Below, one piece after another: positions 26,918-32,490 of a stretch of 32,490 nucleotides of DNA. The translations under genes were made by a program, and so were the position numbers. How positions within the stretch are numbered: position 1 is the first letter of the stretch; the number at the start of each line of letters is the position of its first letter. The stretch lies in assembly GCA_028276405.1 (NCBI GenBank), contig JAPYWJ010000015.1, positions 1 to 32,490 of the forward strand, written 5' to 3'. Source of the DNA: Hydrogenobacter sp. Lineage in GTDB: Bacteria > Aquificota > Aquificia > Aquificales > Aquificaceae. Below the pieces are notes generated by a model. That model had not been told where the DNA came from. It did no database searches and saw only the letters and a list, made by a program, of their open reading frames with translations.

Positions 26918-28843
26918 ATGCCTAACAGATTAGTAAATGCCAGAAGTCCCTACCTGAAAAAGTCAGCACACCAGCCTGTGGATTGGTACGAGTGGTGCCA
27001 AGAGGCTTTTGAAAAAGCCAAAAGGGAGGACAAACCCATACTGCTCTCTGTAGGTGGTGTTTGGTGCCACTGGTGTCATGTGATGGCAAAGGAAAGCTTT
27101 GAAGATCCTCAAATAGCGCAGATAATAAACGAGCACTTTGTAGCCATAAAGGTTGACAGAGATGAGAGGCCAGATATAGACAGAAGGTATCAGGAAGTAG
27201 TTGTAGCTCTGACTGGCACGGGTGGCTGGCCACTGACGGTTTTTTTAACACCAGAAGGTAAAGCTTTCTTTGGTGGTACCTACTTCCCACCCGATGAGCG
27301 TTGGGGAAGACCCGGCTTTAAGTCCCTGCTTTTAAGAATAGCTCAGCTTTGGAAAGAGGATAGAGATCGGGTCGTCAGATCAGCAGAGCGCATCTTCAGA
27401 GAGCTTCAGGCTTTTAGTTCTACAAATTTTAAAGACTTTTTGGACGAGGACCTTCTTGAAAGGTCTATAGGTGCTTTGCTATCATCTATAGACTACCAAA
27501 AGGGTGGTATAGGTAATGCTCCAAAGTTTCACCACGCTAAGGCTTTTGAACTTCTCCTTTACCACCATCACTTTACTAAAGAAGAACTCGTAAAAAGAGC
27601 CATAAGCGTGTCCTTAGAAGCCATGGCAAAAGGTGGTGTGTATGATCACCTGTTGGGAGGTTTTTTCCGATACTCTACGGACGAAGATTGGCATATACCA
27701 CACTTTGAAAAGATGCTGTACGATAATGCAGAACTTCTCAGGCTTTATTCTTTAGCTTATCAAGTCTTTAGGGATGACCTTTACAGATACATCGCGGAAG
27801 GAATAGTAGAGTATTACAAAAGGTACGGTGCAGACCCAGAAGGTGGATTTTACGCATCTCAGGATGCGGACATAGGGCTTTTGGACGAAGGCGGATACTA
27901 TACCTTTACTGAGCAAGAAATAGAATCCATCTTAGGCTCAGAGGAGTTAAAGATAGCGAGGCTACACTTTGGAACCAAGAGTACGCATTCGGGTAAGATG
28001 GTGCTCTACATGAACCTAAGACCAGAGCAAGTGGCAAAAGCCTTAAATATATCCGAAGAGTATGTCAAAGATGTTATCAAAAGGTTGAAAACAAAGCTTC
28101 TTCATTACAGAGAAAGTAGAGAGATGCCTTATGTGGACAAAACCATTTACACCAACTGGAATGGACTTATGATAGACGCTTTGTGCGTGTATTACAAAGT
28201 TTTTTGGGATGATTGGGCTTTGAATGTGGCTAAAAAAACTGCGGACAGGTTGCTAAGAGAAAGATACCAAGAAGGTCTCCTTTTTCACGCAGAAGATGTG
28301 GAAGGCTACTCTGAGGACTACATCTTTCTGTCTTACGGACTTTTATCTCTCTTTGAGTTAACCCAAGAAGGTGCTTATTTGCAAGCATCCAAGGAACTTA
28401 TAGACAGAGCTATAGAGCTTTTTTGGGATGAGCAAGGATGGGGATTTTTTGACACGCAGAAAAAGGGAGAAGGATTTCTTGAAGTTAAAACCAAACCTTT
28501 GCAAGACACACCTACACAATCAGTAAACGGCACAGCACCCTATGTGCTTATGCTACTTGAGGCAATACTTGGTGATACCAAATACGGAGACCTTGCGGAA
28601 AAGAACTTGATGGCTTTTTCCAAATTCATCAGAGAGATCCCTATGGCATCTCCTTCTTATGTTCTTAGTTTGCAGGCTTTTCTAAGAGGCATTTTTAAAG
28701 TAGAGACCTCAGAATACTTTGAAAGAGCTCTGCGTGCTTTTAGACCTTTTAAAGTAGTTATTAAGAAGGAAGTAGATGGTCTTTTGGTGTGCGAGGGAAA
28801 GACTTGCAGAAAATACTCTTTGCCACAAGAAGCAGGGCTTTAA
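26918..28843 (+). CDS. YyaL/SSP411-family thioredoxin-fold protein
   Basis: A 641-residue soluble protein of the spermatogenesis-associated protein 20 / YyaL family (DUF255). The N-terminal third is a thioredoxin-like domain with the motif VWCHWCHVM (Cys50 and Cys53) and [13 protein letters not shown]; the remainder is an (alpha/alpha)6 barrel like that of glycan epimerases, with [14 protein letters not shown] and [12 protein letters not shown]. Length is near the family value (about 640-690). The biochemical role of the family is unsettled; disulfide chemistry or sugar-related activity has been suggested. No Shine-Dalgarno is visible before ATG 26918. No signal peptide. Confidence 0.92.
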   Translation: MPNRLVNARSPYLKKSAHQPVDWYEWCQEAFEKAKREDKPILLSVGGVWCHWCHVMAKESFEDPQIAQIINEHFVAIKVDRDERPDIDRRYQEVVVALTGTGGWPLTVFLTPEGKAFFGGTYFPPDERWGRPGFKSLLLRIAQLWKEDRDRVVRSAERIFRELQAFSSTNFKDFLDEDLLERSIGALLSSIDYQKGGIGNAPKFHHAKAFELLLYHHHFTKEELVKRAISVSLEAMAKGGVYDHLLGGFFRYSTDEDWHIPHFEKMLYDNAELLRLYSLAYQVFRDDLYRYIAEGIVEYYKRYGADPEGGFYASQDADIGLLDEGGYYTFTEQEIESILGSEELKIARLHFGTKSTHSGKMVLYMNLRPEQVAKALNISEEYVKDVIKRLKTKLLHYRESREMPYVDKTIYTNWNGLMIDALCVYYKVFWDDWALNVAKKTADRLLRERYQEGLLFHAEDVEGYSEDYIFLSYGLLSLFELTQEGAYLQASKELIDRAIELFWDEQGWGFFDTQKKGEGFLEVKTKPLQDTPTQSVNGTAPYVLMLLEAILGDTKYGDLAEKNLMAFSKFIREIPMASPSYVLSLQAFLRGIFKVETSEYFERALRAFRPFKVVIKKEVDGLLVCEGKTCRKYSLPQEAGL

Positions 28844-28863
28844 AGACTTAGTGTGATAAAATT

Positions 28864-29709
28864 ATGCACATGTTAAAAACTTTTCTCTCCTTGCTCCTTG
28901 CCTTAAGCTTAGCCTTTTCAAGCAAGCTTGTAGCTACTACCTACCCTGTTTACTATCCTCTTAAATACATAGCTGGGGGTCTGCATAGTGTAGACCTCTT
29001 AATAAAGTCTCAGGCAGACCCGCATGAGTATGAGCTAACACCTAAAGACATGAAAAAGCTTGCGGATGCAAACTTAGTGTTTTCCTTAGGATTAGAAAAT
29101 TGGGAAAAGTATCTTCTTACGGAGCTTCCCAGGGGCAAGCTGGTTTTCTTAAACCAAGGGATAGGTTTGATAAAATACGGAAACTTTCCGGATCCACATG
29201 TATGGCTATCTCCCAAAAGGTACATGCTTGTTGTAAAGAACATAAATTCTACGCTTATAAACTTCGATCCCGCTTACAGGTCCCACTACGAGGATAAGTA
29301 CAACAGTTATGTGCAAAAACTCAAAGAGCTTGATAGAGAATACGAAAACACTTTAAAAAACTGTCAGCATAGGATCATTGTAACCACGCACAGGGCATGG
29401 GATTATCTGGCAAAAGATTATAATCTCAAAACTATCAGCTTGATGGGTGTTCATGCAGAGGAAGAACCAAAACCTTCCCAAATAAAACTCATAATACAAA
29501 CCATAAGGCACGAGGGTATAAAGTATATATTCGCAGAAATAGGACAGGATGAAAAGGTAGCGAATTTTATAGCAAGTCAGACGGGTGCTAAGGTGCTTTT
29601 CCTCAACTCTTCCCTTTTCCCCCAAGAACCTTCTGATGACTACTTTAGCATAATGGAAAGAAACCTTAGAAGCTTAAAAGAGGGACTACAATGCCATTCA
29701 AGGAAGTGA
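28864..29709 (+). CDS. znuA: zinc/manganese ABC transporter binding protein
   Basis: A 281-residue cluster A-I solute-binding protein with a signal peptide (about 1-19). Likely metal-binding His residues are in ADPHEYELTP, DPHVWLSP and THRAWDYL; a Glu lies in FAEIGQDEK. The position near the end where many homologues have Asp reads LNSSLFPQ. The His-rich acidic loop typical of ZnuA is absent, so the metal may be Zn, Mn or Fe. ATG 28864 or 28870 could start it, the latter giving MLKTFLSLLLA; neither has a good Shine-Dalgarno. The end overlaps znuC by 19 bases. Confidence 0.88.
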   Translation: MHMLKTFLSLLLALSLAFSSKLVATTYPVYYPLKYIAGGLHSVDLLIKSQADPHEYELTPKDMKKLADANLVFSLGLENWEKYLLTELPRGKLVFLNQGIGLIKYGNFPDPHVWLSPKRYMLVVKNINSTLINFDPAYRSHYEDKYNSYVQKLKELDREYENTLKNCQHRIIVTTHRAWDYLAKDYNLKTISLMGVHAEEEPKPSQIKLIIQTIRHEGIKYIFAEIGQDEKVANFIASQTGAKVLFLNSSLFPQEPSDDYFSIMERNLRSLKEGLQCHSRK

Positions 29710-30368
29710 TAAGGGTCAGCAACCTCACCTTTTACTACAGACGGGAAGAACCCATCATAGATAACCTTAGCTTTTCCGTTTTTGAAGGAGAGTTTTTTGG
29801 TATTCTGGGTCCCAACGGTTCTGGAAAAACAACTCTTCTTAGACTGGTACTTGGCTTTGTGAAACCCATAAGAGGCAAAGTAGAGCTCTTTGGGAAAGAC
29901 CTGAGAACCTTCAAAGACTGGAAAAGGGTTGGTTATGTGCCCCAAAAATTTTATGTAGAAAAAGCTTTTACAGGAACGGTAGGTGAGCTTTTTAAGGCTG
30001 TAGCTCCAAAAGAGAAAGTGGGTTGGGTTATAGCTTATCTTCACCTTGAGGATGTTCTAAAAAAGCAGTTTATAAAACTATCGGGTGGTCAGCAACAGCG
30101 GGTACTTCTTGCTCTTGCTCTTACTACAAACCCAGACCTTCTTCTTCTTGATGAACCCCTAACAGGACTTGATATACACGCTCAAGAACACATAGAAAAC
30201 ATATTAAGAGATATAAGCAAGAAGAAAACTGTAGTGGTAGTATCCCACGATGTGAGTTTTGTTCTTAGGAATGCAAACAGAGTCTTATGCTTGGGTATGC
30301 AAGAATGCAAACTGGTAGGAACTCAAGAGCTTAAAGGTATGCTAAAAGAACTCTACAGGCTTCACTGA
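29691..30368 (+). CDS. znuC: metal ABC transporter ATPase
   Basis: A 225-residue cytoplasmic ATPase. Walker A is GPNGSGKTT (40-48), the Q-loop is GYVPQK, the signature is LSGGQQQRV, Walker B is LLLLDEP and the switch His is in VVSHDV. It powers uptake through the membrane protein encoded next. It is shorter than E. coli ZnuC and lacks the C-terminal His-rich tail. It overlaps the binding-protein gene by 19 bases, so translation is probably coupled. Confidence 0.93.
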   Translation: MPFKEVIRVSNLTFYYRREEPIIDNLSFSVFEGEFFGILGPNGSGKTTLLRLVLGFVKPIRGKVELFGKDLRTFKDWKRVGYVPQKFYVEKAFTGTVGELFKAVAPKEKVGWVIAYLHLEDVLKKQFIKLSGGQQQRVLLALALTTNPDLLLLDEPLTGLDIHAQEHIENILRDISKKKTVVVVSHDVSFVLRNANRVLCLGMQECKLVGTQELKGMLKELYRLH

Positions 30369-30369
30369 C

Positions 30370-31197
30370 ATGGAATTTTTAGATTACGCTTTTCTGTGGA
30401 AAGGCATAGTAAGCGGTATTTTCATAAGTGTCTCCACATCGCTTGTAGGTGTTTTTTTGCTCATGAAGAGATTGTCTCTGCTGGGGGCGGGACTATCTCA
30501 CGCAGCTTTTGGAGGTATAGCTTTAGCCATCTTGTTTAACACAGACCCTATGGTATTTACTCTCCTTTATACTGTAATATCAGGCTTAGCTGTTGAGTTT
30601 CTCATAGAAAGGAAGGGATTACCCGCAGACACTGTCATATCGCTATTTTTTTCCTTAGGTGTGGCGCTGGCTATCATCATCTTGGGTATTACTCAAAATC
30701 TTGGAAGTAATATTTACTCGTATCTTTTTGGCAGCATACTGACCGTCTCCGATAGAGAGCTTTTGAGTTCAGTTTTGGTATGCCTGTTTAGTCTCATCTT
30801 TGTGTATGTCTATTACAGGGAACTGCTTCTTATCAGCTTCAACGAGGAGATAGCAGTTTTGAGGGGTGTTAAGGTCAGAACTTTGAATTACTTACTTATC
30901 GGAATAGCTTCTGCAAATATAGTATTTGCAATAAAAGCGGTAGGACTTATATTGGCTTCTTCCTTCATAGCCATACCACCCATGTCTGCCCTCCTTGTTT
31001 CCACTTCCTTCCTATCTACGCTTGTGATATCTGTGTGTGTTTCTCTCGTTGCTACTTTTGCAGGTATTTTTATATCCTTAGAGTTAGACATACCCCCAAG
31101 CGGTGCTGTGATCTTCTGCATGGTGATCTTATTTCTTCTCTTTGTTTTCTGGCGGCTTTTGGTCAGTCTAAGAAAAAAGTTTTTAGGAGCTTTTTAG
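30370..31197 (+). CDS. znuB: metal ABC transporter permease
   Basis: A 275-residue permease of the ABC-3 family with about eight hydrophobic segments. The opening FLWKGIVSGIFISVSTSLVG, the LSLLGAGLSHAAFGGIALA block (cytoplasmic coupling region) and AVGLILASSFIAIPPMSALL are typical of ZnuB/MntB. It starts 1 nt after the znuC stop codon. Its last 35 bases overlap the end of the convergent rnhC gene. Confidence 0.92.
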   Translation: MEFLDYAFLWKGIVSGIFISVSTSLVGVFLLMKRLSLLGAGLSHAAFGGIALAILFNTDPMVFTLLYTVISGLAVEFLIERKGLPADTVISLFFSLGVALAIIILGITQNLGSNIYSYLFGSILTVSDRELLSSVLVCLFSLIFVYVYYRELLLISFNEEIAVLRGVKVRTLNYLLIGIASANIVFAIKAVGLILASSFIAIPPMSALLVSTSFLSTLVISVCVSLVATFAGIFISLELDIPPSGAVIFCMVILFLLFVFWRLLVSLRKKFLGAF

Positions 31198-31933
31198 CAT
31201 TTTTTGGGTCTTTCTGAAACATCTCTTTGGCTACTTTCATAACTGATTTGCTGGCACCCTTTGGAAGGCCGTATCGCTTTAACCACTCCAAAAACTTAGC
31301 TCTTGCAAACATGCTCGCCACGGACACTGCTATGTCCCTTTCACCTTTGGGTTCAAAGATAACATTACTTCCAAAAGGGTTGCGCAAAGAATAGGCATCT
31401 ATGCGTATTTCCACACCCTGTCCCAAGCCTTTTATGAGCTCGCTGTAAGCTTTATCCAGTATCCTGTTTAAATTTTTAAGCGTTTGGTAAAGTTGGTTCA
31501 AAAGCTCTGGCTCGTAAATAACGCATCGTGCATCAACTAACCCAGAGAGACTCTTCACCTTTTTGTAGAGCTCTTCATCTTTGAGAAGTTTGCAATCTTT
31601 GGGACCTATGGAAAGCACTTTTTTATAAGAAGATGGGGATATTACTACACAACAAACCACTAAGGGTCCAAACACATCACCCTTTCCTGATTCATCACAG
31701 CCTATGATCACCTTATGAGGTGTTTTTATTAACGAAAGGATGAGGTCTGCAAGATGCTCGCTTTCTTCTCCTTGCAACAACAAAGCACCAGAAGGATAAA
31801 GAGTTGCACATGTGCCTTCTCTGCACACAGACCACAGAGCATACTGAACCTCCCGTTCCTGAAAACCTCTACCCATTAAGTACTCTTTGACTTGTTTGTA
31901 GTACTCTTCGGGAAGTCTTAGGCTTACATTCAA
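31163..31933 (-). CDS. rnhC: ribonuclease HIII
   Basis: A 256-residue enzyme that cleaves the RNA strand of RNA/DNA hybrids. The signature GCDESGKGDVFGPLVV (78-93) is of the HIII type, with acidic residues Asp80 and Glu81; RIDAY and FEPKGERDIAVSVASMFAR supply the others. The N-terminal 70 residues resemble the TBP-like domain of RNase HIII; a type HIII enzyme is known from A. aeolicus. I place the start at TTG 31933 because a TATAAT stands 9 nt upstream and the domain begins there; an in-frame TTG at 31978 would add 15 residues that overlap that promoter. Confidence 0.9.
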   Translation of the reverse strand: MNVSLRLPEEYYKQVKEYLMGRGFQEREVQYALWSVCREGTCATLYPSGALLLQGEESEHLADLILSLIKTPHKVIIGCDESGKGDVFGPLVVCCVVISPSSYKKVLSIGPKDCKLLKDEELYKKVKSLSGLVDARCVIYEPELLNQLYQTLKNLNRILDKAYSELIKGLGQGVEIRIDAYSLRNPFGSNVIFEPKGERDIAVSVASMFARAKFLEWLKRYGLPKGASKSVMKVAKEMFQKDPKNAKKLLKTFFLD

Positions 31934-31942
31934 AGTAATATA

Positions 31943-31948
31943 ATTATA
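31943..31948 (-). promoter_or_regulatory. -10 box directly before rnhC
   Basis: Minus-strand TATAAT, 9 nt before the TTG at 31933, the same arrangement as atpB. Just upstream lie inverted repeats CTTGA...TCAAG and CTCAC...GTGAG, which could be an operator, but this is speculative. Confidence 0.45.
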
Positions 31949-32030
31949 ATACCTCACCTTGAGTGAGAGATCAAGCAAAGAAGGTAGCTATTTACTACCA
32001 AAAACTAATTTCTCACCCAGCTTAGAATTT

Positions 32031-32058
32031 AAAACAAAAAGGGTCCCAAAAGGGACCC
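32031..32058 (-). terminator. intrinsic terminator of the surface-protein gene
   Basis: On the minus strand GGGTCCC (32058 to 32052), a TTTT loop and GGGACCC (32047 to 32041) form a perfect 7-bp stem, followed at once by TTTTTGTTTT. It begins 6 nt after the stop codon of the partial gene to the right and closes that transcript. No T-run follows on plus. Confidence 0.9.
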
Positions 32059-32064
32059 AAGGTT

Positions 32065-32490
32065 TTATCTCCTTCTTAGTCTCCTTACAAGGGCAAAGGC
32101 TGGTAGCAGTAGCCACCCAAGGGCATTTACACCAGATGCAGAACCACCCATAGAGCATCCACCTCCACCACCAGAGGAGCTAACACCAGCAGAACTTCCT
32201 CCAGAACCTCCACCAGAGCTTCCTCCTCCAGCAGAGCCTCCACCAGAGCTTCCTCCAGAACCTCCAGAGGGTGGTGCTTGCTGTTGGGATGTGCCTGTGC
32301 CTGTTATGTAGACCTTTACAGGAGAGGGCTGATTGTAGTAAACCTCAAGGTATGCTTGCTTTTTCCCTTCGGACTTGGGCTGGAAGATGACGCCTACTGT
32401 GCAGTAGCCTGCCAGGTTAAAGGATGTGCTACTGCAGGGTCTGTCTCCCGCGTTTGGGTCAAGTATGAAGTTGACCTCTTGCTCTTTGAG
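32065..32490 (-). CDS. surface protein with C-terminal sorting signal, 5' part missing
   Basis: The last 141 residues of a larger protein that begins beyond the window. Residues 1-75 read as an Ig-like choice-of-anchor D/ASH-type domain (SFNLAGYCTVGVIFQPKSEG, then AYLEVYYN and VYITGTG). A Gly/Ser linker of about 35 residues follows (repeats of SGGGSGGSS type). The end is SSGGGGGCSMGG, a hydrophobic stretch NALGWLLLPAFALV and RRLRRR. The Gly-Cys-Ser, membrane helix and Arg cluster form a tripartite C-terminal signal like MYXO-CTERM or related rhomboid/CPBP-processed tails. The Cys may be lipidated or be the cut site. Export and surface anchoring are inferred. Confidence 0.85.
   Translation of the reverse strand, partial: LKEQEVNFILDPNAGDRPCSSTSFNLAGYCTVGVIFQPKSEGKKQAYLEVYYNQPSPVKVYITGTGTSQQQAPPSGGSGGSSGGGSAGGGSSGGGSGGSSAGVSSSGGGGGCSMGGSASGVNALGWLLLPAFALVRRLRRR

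Overview
The window looks like chromosome of a thermophilic, chemolithotrophic member of the Aquificaceae (Hydrogenobacter/Thermocrinis/Aquifex type). The evidence is protein character (K/E-rich, compact, A. aeolicus-like SelD N-terminus), an F1Fo ATP synthase scattered over two loci in 26 kb, subunit c with a signal peptide, an rpmH-yidD-yidC cluster that lacks rnpA, and a selenocysteine-dependent formate dehydrogenase. The genus is an inference. Genes are tightly packed: most same-strand junctions are ATGA, TTGA or TAATG overlaps, and no gap exceeds 300 bases. I see no CRISPR array, transposase, integrase or rRNA.

Layout. 1-4208: end of atpG, atpD, rph, rplM, rpsI, argC, all on plus. 4205-6700 (minus): a permease of the DUF318/ArsP type broken at an A-tract, then Roadblock/LC7 protein, DUF4388 (PATAN) protein and a small MglA-like GTPase. 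6762-10801 (plus): cytoplasmic sulfite-oxidase-like molybdoprotein, an RsuA/RluB-type pseudouridine synthase, and a GAF-GAF-PAS-GGDEF-EAL protein whose GGDEF motif is degenerate but whose EAL domain looks intact. 10902-17362 (plus): fdhA (one gene read through an in-frame UGA), fdhB, fdhC, sodC, fdhE, a Tat-signal GcvH-like lipoyl-domain protein, and selC, the tRNA for selenocysteine. 17438-21100: a 2-hydroxyacyl-CoA-dehydratase-type (HgdB/double-cubane-like) protein and a tandem-ASKHA activator ATPase. 21112-23448: lysA and selD, the latter itself a selenoprotein. 23450-26290 (minus): yidC, yidD, rpmH, atpE, atpB. 26423-31197 (plus): a secreted protein of unknown function, a YyaL/SSP411 thioredoxin-fold protein, and znuA-znuC-znuB. 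31163-31933 (minus): RNase HIII. 32065-32490 (minus, partial): a surface protein ending in a Gly/Ser linker and a Cys-containing sorting signal.

How it fits together. The centre is a selenium/formate island: FdhA carries Sec at codon 196, the Sec tRNA is the last element of the same run of genes and shares a base with the preceding stop codon, and SelD, which makes selenophosphate, needs Sec at codon 13. Each UGA is followed 10-12 nt later by a hairpin of SECIS type. FdhA has a Tat signal, so formate oxidation is predicted at the outer face of the membrane with electrons going through FdhB to cytochrome b FdhC; a periplasmic Cu/Zn SOD and a Tat-signal lipoyl-domain protein are embedded in the same gene run. 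Between selC and selD lies a radical-type ATP-driven reductase pair with no obvious substrate. These last two items (exported GcvH-like protein; HgdB-like/activator pair) are the best candidates for undescribed biology here, followed by the Roadblock-DUF4388-GTPase module and the sorted surface protein. Several genes (lysA, atpB, rnhC, sulfite-oxidase-like gene) have a -10 box 9-10 nt before the start codon and no Shine-Dalgarno, which suggests leaderless transcripts.
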